The notes under the pieces were generated by a model, which ran no database searches, had not been told where the DNA came from, and saw only the letters and a program-made list of their open reading frames with translations. The position numbers and the translations under genes were made by a program. Below, piece by piece: positions 11,539 to 22,821 of a DNA stretch of 64,000 bases. The DNA is from Amaranthus tricolor (lineage: Eukaryota; Streptophyta; Magnoliopsida; Caryophyllales; Amaranthaceae), in assembly GCF_026212465.1 (NCBI RefSeq), contig NC_080059.1, positions 21,556,745 through 21,620,744 on the forward strand, given 5' to 3'. Numbering within the stretch: the first letter of the stretch is position 1; each line of letters starts with the position of its first letter.

Positions 11539-11946
11539 TGACGAAATTCAGCTTTTCCTTTCTCACTTTGAACCTAATCAGACCCAAGATATTCACACAA
11601 TACAAGCAGTAGCATGCATCAATAATCTACACATAGCAGGATAAACAGTGACCAAACAGGACTCTCCAAACTCCTCAATTGAGGATAATTGCTCATACAT
11701 CTTTATTTCAAGATATCATCAATGTTATGTTAAAGATCATGAGAGGTAAAGGCCTCTTTAGTTCCCAACATCTCTTTTGTCCAAATTCCCACCCTAATCT
11801 TTATGTATGAAAATCTGGAGCACTTCTCTGAGACCAAATTACACAATATAGAATCAAGATCTAGAGATTATTATTTTTTTTTTATTTTATTCTTCATTAA
11901 ACCTTTCCACCCTAAAATGAAAATACTACATTTGTTTTGAAGGACG

Positions 11947-12190
11947 CTATGAAATTCCCACCAATCTAATATTTTCATCCAAGTACACCAAGAGAACTAG
12001 CACGTAAATGGTACATGGTTGTTTGTTTTCAATCCCCAACCACAGAAATGGACACATTGCTTCAGGTAGGTTAATGATACCTTTTTCAACCAGAAAATCA
12101 CCTATTTTTAATTTCTCCAGATTTGCCATCCACAATGTCAATCGAGCTCTTGGGAGGTTAAGTTTTGCCATACAGTGTTAACCACTGATT
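11947..12190 (-). pseudogene. LINE ORF2 zinc-binding C-terminal fragment
   Basis: The frame KLNLPRARLTLWMANLEKL followed by KIGDFLVEKGI and a single CPF motif matches the zf-RVT region at the end of plant L1-type ORF2 proteins, where a PR-F-W-rich stretch precedes a Cys-rich finger. The expected second Cys and His residues are not in this frame, so it is degraded. Nothing of the RT domain is seen nearby. Confidence 0.6.
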
Positions 12191-13005
12191 TAGGGAGGAT
12201 TGGCTCAGTAGATTCGTGTATTTTGTCTTTAATACTTCTAGTTACATCTCCAACTCACCTTATCAACAACACCCCATTGTGGTTTTTCCTGATCAATATA
12301 GTTCCTTAATTCTTGTAGCTCCACTTCCTCCCATTCTAATTTCCAATTCCAGGTTCCCTCCTCCTAATTCCCATCTGATAGGATATCAAATTATGATAAG
12401 ATGTTAAGCATAATTATCTTATTACATTTATAATTGATGTAGTACTAATTTAAGTATTTTGTGATTTTTTTTCTCCAATATCTTTGTTCAAAAGAAGAGC
12501 CACAAAAAGTTAGTTTAACTTTATAATTTTTTTGTTATACATTATTAATTAATTTACCATCTTTTGAATTAAACTAAAATCATTTTTATATGTCACATAT
12601 GCATAAAATATAAGCTAAGCAATACAAAGATGTATGTAAAGCCAAGAAAAACAAATTTAATTTGAGACAATAAACATGCTTATTGGTCTACAAAGTTATA
12701 TATATATTTGAAATAAAAACAATGTAACTATTAAATACACAACAAGATACACTACGAAACATGGTGGACAATGAATGTCTGCAAATTTGGTGGACGATGA
12801 TAGATCTTGTTGTGCAGCTGAAGTTGGTTGCACCAAATTAAGGGGTTGATTGCACACCTGAATTTTCCCCAAAGGAATGAGTATGGATTGGAATGGAATG
12901 GACCCAAACAGAACACAAAACGCAGCACAGAACCAGCCTCAAGAAACCAGTTCTTGATTTTCAGGCTGACGGACTACCCTCCAATGGCTTCACTCACCAC
13001 CTTCG
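12191..13005. other. No gene recognised
   Basis: The stretch is AT-rich with short open frames without motifs. Near 12757-12800, two short related words (ACATGGTGGACAATGAATG and TTTGGTGGACGATGATAG) form a weak local repeat. Confidence 0.4.
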
Positions 13006-13672
13006 TGTAATTGATAATGCAACCCAAGGATTGACTACCCTTGTGGAATGCAAGATGAACTTTGAAATTGTATGACTAAAAATTCAAAGGGATGAGTGTA
13101 TGACTAACACTAAGACGTTCAAACAAACAATGTTTGAAAGAAAAACAAAATGTTGTTTATTTCTGACAATTCTGAAAACTGAGTTTACAAAGGCTTAGGC
13201 CTCCTATTTATAGAACTATGAGACCATCTAAAATTAGTTAAGACTAATGTTTACACACCCAACCAAGAATAACGGCTAAAAATGAACACGTGACTAACAT
13301 GTGCACGTTTTAAGTACTTAAAAACAGAAAACTACAACACTGATTATTTTGGCAGACTATCAGCTGACCAGGGGACCTTGATGCTAGTCCTGTGGATTTT
13401 CTATGGATGATTAGGACTACCTTTGGACCTTGAATTCTTGTTTAATGTACAAAGATGCCATCCCTTGGGTTTTCCTGGTCCTTTGTGCACAGGTTTGGTC
13501 TCCAAATGTCGTGCAAGGTAGGCTGGCAGGCCAATTCTTCTGAATTCTGTTTCTGTGGCTTTCCTTAATATTCTGCTGTTGCTGTACTATTTTGTGCACA
13601 TTGATCTGCTGCTGCACTTGCTGAATAGTCATGCACACAAACAATTTTCTTTCTTGCACAAGTTATTACAGT
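13006..13672 (-). repeat. Possible copia LTR, minus strand
   Basis: The segment runs from TGTAATTGATAATGC to GTTATTACA and carries a minus-strand TATA box (CTATAAATAGG, 13203-13213) in a promoter-like setting with a G-poor leader. Candidate ends give no matching target duplication and no partner LTR is present. This is a tentative call by form only. Confidence 0.3.
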
Positions 13673-14581
13673 CTTGAATGTGTAAGAAACCTGCATCATG
13701 TCAAACATGGTGCTTTGGTGGTGTGTATTATGATACACTACGAAAGAGGTTAAACAATCTATTCAAAAACACTGTCTGGTCTGAGCAGATCTTCCCATTG
13801 TTGGGTGACTATGTGCTGAGTGTCGTTTATACTGAGGATGCTTTTGAATGCAATTGGTGTATTGAGAAGCTGATCCGGTTGGAATTTTAATGAGTCAATG
13901 ATATTGTTGAGCTGTCTGACCTAAACTACCTGATGTATGAGGAGATTAATAGCAACTAGAGTCTTGCTAAATACAAGGAGCCAAAAACAAAATCAACAAA
14001 CAGATGAAAATTGGGTATACAACCCAAGAATTTTGGTGTCAAAGGGGCTGAAAATTGCTGACAAATGAGTAAAGGTGTTTACTGGTTGCTGATTTTAAGA
14101 GTATACTGGTGTGACGAAGCAATGCACAAAAATGACTTGTGTAGTTTTGGCGGATAGCTGCTGCATTTATGCATTTATATCGTCCTTGATTACATCCTCG
14201 AGTGTATTATGTTCTACTCCTTTTCGTTTTAATCATTGGGATGTTTTATTTTGAAATAGATAGATACTTGGTGGTGGTGTATCTAGAAAAGGTGTGTAAG
14301 GTGTTTAGACCTTTTTGTGTGTAAGGTGTGAATGTTCTTGTTTTTACTTGAAAGATGTAGGCGCCTTGGTGTATGCATAGTCCACTCTTATGCTTTTCTT
14401 TTAGTGGCCCGCCTCTTGGCTCCTTTTTCAATGGCTTTTTTTGGCCCGCCTCTTGACTCCTTTTTCAATGGCTTTTTTTCCTCCTCAAGATTTTTTATGC
14501 CGGCGGCTCCTGATCCCCTAAGTTGAAAGTGTTCTATTAATATTAATATTTCCAATTTTTTTATTAGAAAAATACACAACT
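13673..14581. other. Unassigned; contains a 37 bp direct duplication
   Basis: An open frame on the plus strand at 13678-13890 (containing FKNTVWSEQIFPLLGDYVLS) has protein-like composition but no family that I recognise. At 14406 and 14443 a 37-base unit beginning GGCCCGCCTCTTG is duplicated in tandem with a few differences. Nothing else is seen. Confidence 0.35.
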
Positions 14582-14832
14582 AGAGTAATTGTCCCATTTC
14601 CTTATTCGGCAAATTCATATCAATTGTCCTATTTTCTTTTTTTGTCAATGATTTTTTTACTTAAATATCCTTCGTTCACACACGTAATTACGAAAATACC
14701 CCCACTTTTACTACTTACCTAATTTATCCAATCACTTAAAAAATCCCAACTATTACCTTTTTGGTGGACCCCATCCCACTCTTAATATCCGTGCCAACCA
14801 AATGAGACAATTACTCTTAATTGGAGGGAGTA
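14582..14832 (+). mobile_element. Stowaway-like MITE, left end eroded
   Basis: The right end reads CAATTACTCTTAATTGGAGGGAGTA, in which GGAGGGAG is the inverted CTCCCTCC terminus of plant Stowaway/mariner MITEs and TA is the target duplication. The left side begins with the inverted partner AGAGTAATTGTCCCATTT, but its CTCCCTCC tip is lost. Internal words (ATACCCCCAC, TTTTTGGTGGACCCCATCCC) are typical of this family. Confidence 0.65.
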
Positions 14833-16036
14833 TGAAGGTTGATAAGAGATTGATTACCCTCTAGAAGGGGTGAATTGAGAGTATGCGAATTAAAAATTTT
14901 TCCTTTACTATTAGCTCAAGAAATTATGAGACATTTCAAACAGTTTTCTAGTTTTAGGTCAAATAACAAATCTAAAAGTTAAGTGCGAAAATAAAATGTA
15001 GACAAGACAAGTGATTTGTTATCGAGGTTTAGTTATTAATAGCCTACTCACCGCCTATGGGTTCCTTTTTAACCCTAAGATTCAACCTCTTTTATTAATA
15101 AAACCTAGATCACTAAGAAGATCTCTTTATCTTCTCTCACCATGTTCTTCCTCTTGAAAAACGATATACACATTCTCTTTAATAAAAAATCTAAACCCAA
15201 TCTAACAAATGAGAAAATAATTAAATACTTTCAAAAGTATTCTAGGACAAGAGACTTAATTTAAATTTCAAATCTAATTTAACTATCTTGAAAACCAAGA
15301 TCTATTACAATTATGAAAGTTAGAAAAGTAATAAAAACATAAGATTACAACTCTTTTTAGACTTTAACACCTAGAGAAAATAGATAGGAGTATGCTATTG
15401 TAATATTCAATTGTTGATGAAGCTTTAATATAGGACGCTCCCTTAACTAGCCGTTATAAACAATACCCTTCATCTCCTTATTTATCTTACTTCTGGTTAT
15501 GTTAAGATTAAATGTCAAAGCCCTGGAGTGCAAGTAGTTAGACACTCCTTTGGACTTCTTGAGCAAAACACGTTTTAGTTATTTTTAGCTTCTTCAAGAC
15601 TTAGACAATCGTGTCAAGTTAGTTCTAATAATAGCAATCACCAAGTATGTTTATATATATTTTTCTAAGTTAATTAATTCAATCAAAATCAAATAATACG
15701 ATTTTAGATTTCATTTACTCATCTTGTACCAAAATTATAGGAACACCTAAAATCAATTTTCCTCTATTGTAGGTACACTTGACATTACATCCATAAATTA
15801 TAGAAAGTCGGTTCCACATATTTAGGAAAGTCTATATTTAGCACACATAGACTTGTTCAATAAGTAACTTACTTATTTCAAATTTAGCAAATATAAAACC
15901 ATGTAATTACCACATAAGTATTACTCAGTCTAATTTTATTTAACTTATAAAACATAAGACTAAATTAAACGTGAGATATTATTAGACTAAACATATTTTA
16001 ACATTATTCAAAATAATTTATTACTCAAATTATGCA
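14833..16036 (-). repeat. Isolated SIRE-type copia LTR
   Basis: Read leftwards, this 1.2 kb segment begins TGCATAATTTGAG and ends in CACCCCTTCTAGAGGGTAATC followed by TTATCAACCTTCA. It shares several blocks in the same order with the SIRE-type LTR at 42486-45331: GAACCCATAGGCGG, GAGTAGG, AACCTCG.TAAC, GAGATCTTCTT and CACCCC.TCTA. No internal region follows, so it is a solo or orphan LTR. The flanks differ (GAGTA left, CCAAG right), so this is not a simple solo LTR with a target duplication. Confidence 0.7.
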
Positions 16037-16254
16037 CCAAGACCCTCATTATATGAGTAGAATAAGGATGATGAGATAATTATAGTCCACAATACCAAGG
16101 ACACAAACACAAACACTGAGGTTGATCAACAGCCAAGCCCAGCCCAAGTAAACATGGAAACTGAAGCTAATGATCAAATGCTCAATGGTATGAACATACA
16201 TGGCATACCTATGAAGAAAGCATATATAGTCTTAAATCTAGAGGAGGAAGACTA
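16037..16254 (+). pseudogene. 3' end of gypsy pol (second copy)
   Basis: The stretch is nearly identical to 29016-29095: both read CCAAGACCCTCATTAT and encode RPSL, then NKDDEII and VHNTKDTN. This copy carries on in frame through EVDQQPSPAQVNMETEAN and GIPMKKAYIVLNLEEED to a stop at about 16254, which gives the complete pol C-terminus missing from the right-hand copy. It lies upstream of an LTR whose own gag-pol lies downstream, so it belongs to a neighbouring or recombined copy. Confidence 0.75.
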
Positions 16255-16362
16255 AATAAGGACTCAATAGAAGCCCATCAACCACAGAAGATAATAGGAG
16301 GCTAAGCAACCACAAACAGAAGGCCAGCAATCACAGACGGCCCAACAAGCTCCTAATTCTTC

Positions 16363-16820
16363 TGTTTTAATTCGTCTGTTTTCTGTTATATGATGTGTCA
16401 AATAATAAAACATTAGGCGCCTTTCTTTTATAGCCATTGAGGAGTGGGGCCAAGTCTATAAATAAGGCTCTCCTCCCATTTGTAAGGGACGATCATTGTT
16501 GATAATCATTCATTCATTCAATTCAGATTTACAAAGTGTGTTTCTATTTTCTGTCTTGCAAAGCTGTGTGCATTCACGCCTCAAGAGATTCATACTTCTC
16601 CAAGATCAGGGTTGATCATTGAGAGAATTGTGAGGATTAGGCCCCGTATTCTTTAGGGAAATTAGTGTCTCATTTCAAGGATAGGCAGTCATCCAAGATT
16701 GCCTAGAAATCAGTCCAAATTAGACAATCTGATCAAGAAATCATCTGTTCTTGATTGTCTGATTGGGTGAGTGTTTGAATAAGAATTGCAATCATCATTC
16801 TCCTCCTTAGAGTTGGTGCA
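16363..16820 (+). repeat. 5' LTR of plus-strand gypsy element
   Basis: The right boundary is well placed: GTTGGTGCA ends at 16820, followed by ACT and the primer site TGGTATCAGAGCC. A TATA box (TCTATAAATAAGG, 16455-16467) gives the promoter. The left boundary is uncertain; TG starts are possible at 16363 or 16384. No second LTR is present because the 3' end of the element is lost after 29101. Confidence 0.6.
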
Positions 16821-16823
16821 ACT

Positions 16824-16836
16824 TGGTATCAGAGCC
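16824..16836 (+). promoter_or_regulatory. Primer-binding site, initiator Met tRNA
   Basis: TGGTATCAGAGCC lies three bases after the LTR end. It is complementary to the 3' end of plant initiator-methionine tRNA and primes minus-strand DNA synthesis. Confidence 0.85.
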
Positions 16837-17177
16837 TAGGTTGGCTTGGCGTAATTCAACAAGGGAGAAGAAGATAACACAATAGTGGAAGGAGGTAACA
16901 ATCTCCTGAAAAACAGAATTTGACTCGGAAAGTTTCTGGTGAGAAATTTTGATTTTACGTGCAATTTGTACAATTTGTTGATTAGTAACAAGAATTCAGG
17001 TAGTATTTTGTGTCAAAACTTTTGTGAGAATTAGTTAATGCATTAAACACCACAGAATCTTGATTCAGACAATCAGTTCAGTTGTGAAGTGATCTGACAC
17101 CTCAAGTATCAGTTTCTTGCAAGGTTTCTGACTGAATTTTGTTCTTATTTCTGCGTGTGTATCTGATATAACATGGA

Positions 17178-18284
17178 TTGGAGGAAAAATTAGAAGTCCT
17201 TACCAATTTGGTTCAACAGTTAGCCCTGACAGTGGCTAATAATGTCGGTAATCAGGGGGAAAAACCACAACAGCACCCTCAGAACAACAGAGCCAATGAA
17301 GACAAAACCTTGAGGATAGAAATACCTGAATTTGATGGACACTCTGCAGACCCAGAAATGTACTTGGACTGGAAAGCCAGCCTTGAAAGATATTTTGACT
17401 TTAAAGATACACCACAAGAGCAACAGTTTAAGCTAGCTAAAATCAAATTAACTAAACTAGCAGTTGTGTGGTTGGAAGGGGTTCAAAAGCAGAGAAGGAG
17501 GGAGGACAGGGAGAGAATCAACACTTGGGAGAAACTAAGGAAACATTTAAGAAGGAAGTATGTCCCACGAAATTATATACAACAGCTATACATGCAATGG
17601 GGCACTTTGAGGCAGGATAATAGGTCTGTGTCAGAGTACATACAGGAATGGAAAAGGTTATCAGGAGTGTGTGACACCAATGTGACTGAAGAGATGAAGG
17701 TTAGGAAGTTTATAGGGGGATTAAGGGAAGACTTGAGAAGGAAATTGGAGTTGACTCCAAACCTCACCTTTAGCCTAGCTTGCAGCAATGCCTTGACCCT
17801 TGAAAAATATTCTAAGAATAAACCCAACACAGGTAGTGCCTACAATAGACCAATGAGGAGCAATAATTTGAGAAATGTAGGAGCACAGACACACACTATT
17901 AAACAGGTTGCTGCACAAGACAGGACTCCACCCTTGTCCAACACAACTAAGGACAGAAACCCTAGAGATCTGAGAGGGGTGGTTTGCTTCAAATGCCATG
18001 GACATGGTAACATAAAGAGTGAGTGTCCTAATGCTAGGGCCTTCACTGTGCAGGAGTGGACAGAAATTAGGGAAGGAGGCAGACCTAGGGCTATGTTAGT
18101 CAGCAAAAATGGAACGGAAAAGGTGGTTTGGCCTTCCACATTAAGGGAGGATCCTGATGGTTCCTACTTTGTTAATGGTGAAGGGGTTTTAGAGACCTTT
18201 CAAGGCACTGATGAGAGTGAGGAAGAGGAGGATAGGGAGGTAGTCTACCCGGAATGGGATCTACAAAACCTTTTGATTAAGTGA
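17178..18284 (+). pseudogene. Gypsy gag, near intact
   Basis: A 368-codon open frame encodes a Ty3/gypsy Gag. It has IPEFDGHSADPEMYLDWKAS, the retrotransposon gag (PF03732) pattern around FKLAKIKLTKLAVVWLEG and LRKYVP-like LRRKYVPRNYIQQLY, and EYIQEWKRLSGVC. A zinc knuckle follows (CFKCHGHGNIKSEC at about residues 274-287), then an acidic tail. The first codon in frame is TTG; the nearest ATG, at 17173, is out of frame, so a small indel has probably removed the start. The frame ends in TGA at 18282-18284 and pol continues in the same frame. The product would form the virus-like particle. Confidence 0.9.
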
Positions 18285-19169
18285 AACTTCCATGCTACCC
18301 CAAAGATCAAGCCTAATGATCAAAGGGAAAATATCTTCCAGACCAAGTGTAAAATTAAGGACAAAGTTTGTGACTTAATCATAGATGGAGGTAGTGAGAC
18401 CAATTGTGTGAGCAAGGATTTGGTTCAGACCCTAGACGTGGAAACTAAATCACATCCTCACCCTTATAAATTGAAATGGCTAGATAGCGAAGCTAATGGT
18501 TATGTGAAGAAGAGATGCTTGGTTCAATTTGCTATAGGTTCATACAAGGATAAGGTGCTTTGTGATATGTTAGATATGACTGCCTGTCATGTGCTCCTAG
18601 GCAGACCCTGGCAGCATGACAGAAAGACACTACATGATGGATACACCAATGTTTTTACCCTGAGACATGAAGGGAAGCTTAAGGATCTTATGCCCCTGCC
18701 ACCTCACAAAGCCTTACCCCCACAGAAACCAAAGAGCAGTGTGTCTTTGATGAGCAGGAAAGTGAGTATAAAGGAAGTTAGGAAAGAAGGGAAAGCCTTC
18801 CTGTTGTTTAGCAAGGAAGTCAAGCAGGAGAGTAACACCCTAGATCCTAGGATCACTGACCTACTAGAGCAATATGATGATGTTTTTCTAGCAGAATTAC
18901 CAGCAGGGCTAACCCTAATAAGGGGTATTGAACACCAAATTGACCTTATACTAGGGGCTGCACTTCCTAACAAACCTGCATATAGAGCTAAACCTGATGA
19001 GACAAAGGAGTTGCAAAGACAAATACAGGAACTAATGGATAGGGGATATGTTAGAGAGAGTATGAGCCCATGTGCTGTTCCAACATTATTTGTGCCAAAG
19101 AAGGATGGGACTTGGAGGATGTGTGTGGATAGTAGGAGTGTGAACAACATCACAATAAAATATAGATTC
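18285..19169 (+). pseudogene. Gypsy protease and RT N-terminal part (interrupted)
   Basis: The frame is continuous with gag after the TGA. The protease reads CDLIIDGGSETNCVS, with DGG in place of the usual DSG or DTG, as found in some plant gypsy lineages, and CHVLLGRPWQHD. The RT linker follows with IEHQIDLILGAALPNKPAYR, then LQELMDRGYVRES-like QIQELMDRGYVRESMSPCAV and FVPKKDGTWRMCVDSRSVN. At 19169 the Tekay chromovirus is inserted; the coding region resumes at 27572. Confidence 0.9.
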
Positions 19170-21630
19170 TGTAACGGACAGTTCTTTTCTAATGAAGGTT
19201 TATTATAATATATATAGTAAGTAACTCTAAGCGGAAGTCTATCGAACCGTGATTATTGCGAAAAACAAATAAGACAAAACAGAGTTTTCAAAAAAAACAA
19301 AGAAAGCTTAAATCATTAAAATATAATTTTACGTATTACATCTTTCTTTAATACATAATTATCGTCTTTACATACCCGTAATATAAACTACATATATACT
19401 AACATCACACAGACAATACTATAGCTTCTTAATAACTTCATGTAAAGTTACCTGCAGCATCTGCTCCCGAAATATGGGAACAGCCGATGGAAGTCGGTCA
19501 GCTTTAAAAAAAACCGAGTATAAAAACTTACCGCAACTATACAAGTGTGGATAGTATATGCACGACAATTAAGTAATAAGCAAAAATAAGTGCATTGCAA
19601 TAAATAATATGCAAGGTATCTTATGTATTATAGGGAATTCATTTTTATATTAGATTCATTTATATATATATAACTTCTGGTCCTTCTGCTTGAGTATCAG
19701 GGCGTGATTTACTAACACTTCTGCTTGAGTGTTAGGGCGTGGAATCCGATTACTTGTTTAATGAATGCAACACATATGATCTTTGTTTGATATATGTAAG
19801 GGCCTGTTAGGGTGAGGTAAATCAAAACCCCTAACTTAGTGGGAGTCGTCACTCCTCCAGTACAATATTGCTCGAGCCACAGGTCAGGTTAAACAACCTT
19901 ACAGTGTTCGCCGTATTTTACGTGCCGGAAAACACGTCCCATGTTTTTTACATGCCGGAAGCATGGTTCGGCATTTCCTTACTATCAAGCCTTTTTATTA
20001 TCATGTTACTGTTTTCATATAAATGCAACATTACAATAACATACAATAGAAATAAATTCATAACATCTTGCATATAAATATTCATTAACTATTAAACTAA
20101 ATCAAAACTAAAATGTGTCTTTAGTATTTATTTATAGATAAATTTCAATTATGCTTTATTATTTTCTTAGTAACTTATTTTTAAATTTTGTACATGAATA
20201 ATTAATTTTCTTAGGATCGAAATCGACACGAAATATTTTAAAATAAATAATTTACTAAATGAGTTGGCATATATTCTTATTCACCAAAATAAATTAATTT
20301 TAATTATTATTTCAATTTTCTTTCTTTTTGCCTACAATAACAATTTAGATTATTAATTTATTTCTTTAAAATTTAAATATCATAAAATTTCACAAAAATA
20401 ACTTAATTGAATTGGAAATACAGTAACTAAAATAATTTAATTTTTTTTTTCCAGAAATAATTATTTTTAACCCAAATTTATGAATTTCCTTATTTTATGC
20501 GTTTTTTAGCAAAAATTTATAATAATATTTATACTCCACTATAATTAACGAAATTAATACAAAACTTATATTTCATATATATATATGTACAGAAAAAGTT
20601 TCGTGTAAAAATATTTATTTTTACTATTTTAATTAAAATTATTTCCGATTTTGCGGTTTGTTTTTTTAGAAAAAATTAATATTAATATTTATACTCAATA
20701 ATATTTCACGAAATTAATACAAAATCTATATCTCATATATATATATGTACAGAAAAAATTTCGTTTAAAAATATTAATATTTACTATTTTAATTTAAATT
20801 ATTTCAGATTTTGCGGTTTTTGGCAATTCAAAGAATAAATCATATAAATTAAATTAGAACGAATTAAATCACCAAAATTTGCAGAAAATGAAATTTAAAT
20901 ATAATAAACGCATATAAAAATTTATGGGCATAATTTCATGTAAATAAATATATGTAAGAATTTATACCTTCAATAATTTCACTATTAATTAAATTCCTTT
21001 GTTGTAGAATTTTTAGCCACAAAATTAGCTTCCTCCCCTTGAATTTCTATAATTAACACTAAATACTATTATTAGAAAATTTTTGAGAATTTTTAGGAAT
21101 TTTTCTAGGATTTTTAGATTTTTTTTAGGAATTAGCTTATATTTGGGAAATAAATTTCTGATTTGCTTTTTTTTTTTTTTTTCTCCTCCCTTTTTATTTA
21201 CCCACGGTAGCTTTAGATTATTTATAGGCTAAGATTGTAATTTTTTTTTATTATATTAGTTTTCCTTCATGGGCAAGCAAATTAGGATAAGGATAATTAA
21301 AATTTTGCCACCTATTCCTCTTAGCCGCCAACTTCCAGATTTTTTTTTTAGATTTTTACTTTTTTTTTTTTATAATTATTATTGTATATATATTTATATT
21401 TAATCATAACTTAATATAGGAAATAAAAAGAATAAGTTATTGTAGGTAATTTAGCTAGACTTAATATTTAGGTAATTTATTTTAAGAGAAATAAATTATA
21501 CATAAAAGAAAATCGAGAGCTTAAAAACGATTGGAATAAAATTCGAAACGACATTAAAAAGAAAATAATAAAACGAAACGATTATTGAATTTGTCAAAAT
21601 ATTTAAGATTAAGAAAAACGGTCTGTTACA
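19170..21630 (-). repeat. Tekay 3' LTR (left)
   Basis: The repeat starts TGTAACGGACAG and ends GGTCTGTTACA. It contains many A/T runs and the ATATATATATGTACAG word twice. On its right is the purine tract AAGGGGGGAAGAG (minus strand, 21631-21645). The short open frame at 19868-20077 recurs in the other LTR and is not a gene. Confidence 0.95.
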
Positions 21631-21645
21631 ACTCTTCCCCCCTTA
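21631..21645 (-). promoter_or_regulatory. Polypurine tract of the Tekay element
   Basis: On the minus strand TAAGGGGGGAAGAGT abuts the 3' LTR. Such tracts prime plus-strand DNA synthesis. Confidence 0.85.
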
Positions 21646-21659
21646 ACATAGTTTCGTCC

Positions 21660-22805
21660 CGAAACTTGAACCTAAATGAATAACTGGGGATAGCGTTTTC
21701 TCATATCAGTTTCGCTTTCCCAAGTTGCTTCTTCGACATGATGGTTCGACCATAGCACTTTAACTTAAGGTATTCTTTTATTCCTCAATTCTTTCACTTG
21801 ATGATCCAAAATTCTAATTGGTCTTTCTTCATAAGCTAGGTTTTCATCAATTTGTAAGGGATCGTGAACTAACACATGTGATGGGTCGTGGATATACTTT
21901 CTCAACTGAGAAACATGGAATACATTATGAACTCTAGCTAAATCCGGGGGTAAAGCTAGTTCGTATGCCACCTCCCCTACTCTTTTCAAAATTTCAAAAG
22001 GTCCGATAAATTTAGGGCTTAATTTCCCTTTTATCCCAAAGCGTTGGACCCCTTTTGTTGGTGAAATCTTTAGAAATACTTTGTCACCTTCAGCAAATTG
22101 CAAAGCTCTGCGACGGTTGTCTGCATAACTCTTCTGTCTACTTTGTGCTGCCTTCATGTTCTCTTGTACTACCCTCAAGCTATCAATAGAGTCTTGAATA
22201 AGATCTGGTCCTTCAGGCACATTTCGGTCTATCTGATCCCAACACAACGGTACTCGACATTTTCTTCCGTATAAGGCTTCGTTTGGTGCCATCTTAATGC
22301 TGGTTTGATAGCTGTTGTTGTACGAAAACTCTATCAAAGGCAATTTCTGTTCCTATGAACCACCAAATTCAAGAATACAACATCTCAAAAGATCCTCTAA
22401 TGTCTGGATGGTTCTTTCGGTTTGGCCATCAGTAGCCGGATGAAATGAAGTACTTAAACATAGTTTCGATCCGAATGCTTCTTGCAACTTTTCCCAAAAT
22501 CGTGACAAAAATTTTGGGTCTCTGTCAGACACAATTGTTCTCGGTACTCCATGTAACCTTATAACTTCTCGAACATAACCATCAGCCAATTGTTTTACTG
22601 ACCATGTTCCCTTCATTGGCAGGAATCTTGCAACTTTGGTCAATCTGTCAACTATTACCCAAATTGTGTCATTTCCTCGTTGCGTTCTTGGTAATCCAAC
22701 TACAAAATCCATGGATATGGAATCCCATTTCCTTTCAGGAATTTCTAGTGGTTGAAGTAGTCCAGAACTCTTCTGCCTTTCAAATTTCACCTTCTGGCAA
22801 ATCAA
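21660..22805 (-). pseudogene. Tekay integrase and chromodomain
   Basis: The frame from 22805 shows WDSISMDFVVGLPRTQRGND with the first catalytic Asp, VIVDRLTKVARFLP, IVSDRDPKFLSRFW with the second Asp, and STSFHPATDGQTERTIQTLE with the Glu. After a stop near 22350 it continues with LIEFSYNNSYQTSIKMAPNE and LSPKFIGPFEILKRVGEVAY. The end (about 21780-21670) reads VKVLWSNHHVEEATWESE, a chromodomain core after another stop. In chromoviruses this domain is thought to steer integration to marked chromatin. Confidence 0.92.
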
Positions 22806-22821
22806 ACACCGGGATACAAAT

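Larger units (their letters stand above)
7820..11543 (-). mobile_element. Ty1/copia retrotransposon, RT-deleted, with TSD TGACG
   Basis: A complete LTR-to-LTR unit (7825-11538, about 3.7 kb) is flanked by a perfect 5 bp duplication TGACG at 7820-7824 and 11539-11543. Coding order on the minus strand is gag, protease, GAG-pre-integrase, integrase and RNase H, the copia order, but the reverse transcriptase between integrase and RNase H is missing, which explains the short length. The primer site next to the right LTR (TGATATCAGA, 11213-11226 region) is one change from the initiator-Met tRNA site. A purine tract (AGAGGGAG) lies at about 8121-8131 beside the left LTR. The element cannot be autonomous. 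The deletion could predate or follow insertion; the clean target duplication does not decide this. Confidence 0.93.

Noticed and set aside
18704..19153. A 149-codon minus-strand open frame
   Set aside because: It is the reverse shadow of the protease/RT frame, which carries the recognised motifs.
19868..20077. A 69-codon open frame in the Tekay LTR, repeated at 25805-26014
   Set aside because: It is duplicated only because it lies in both LTRs; it uses a non-ATG start and has no motif.
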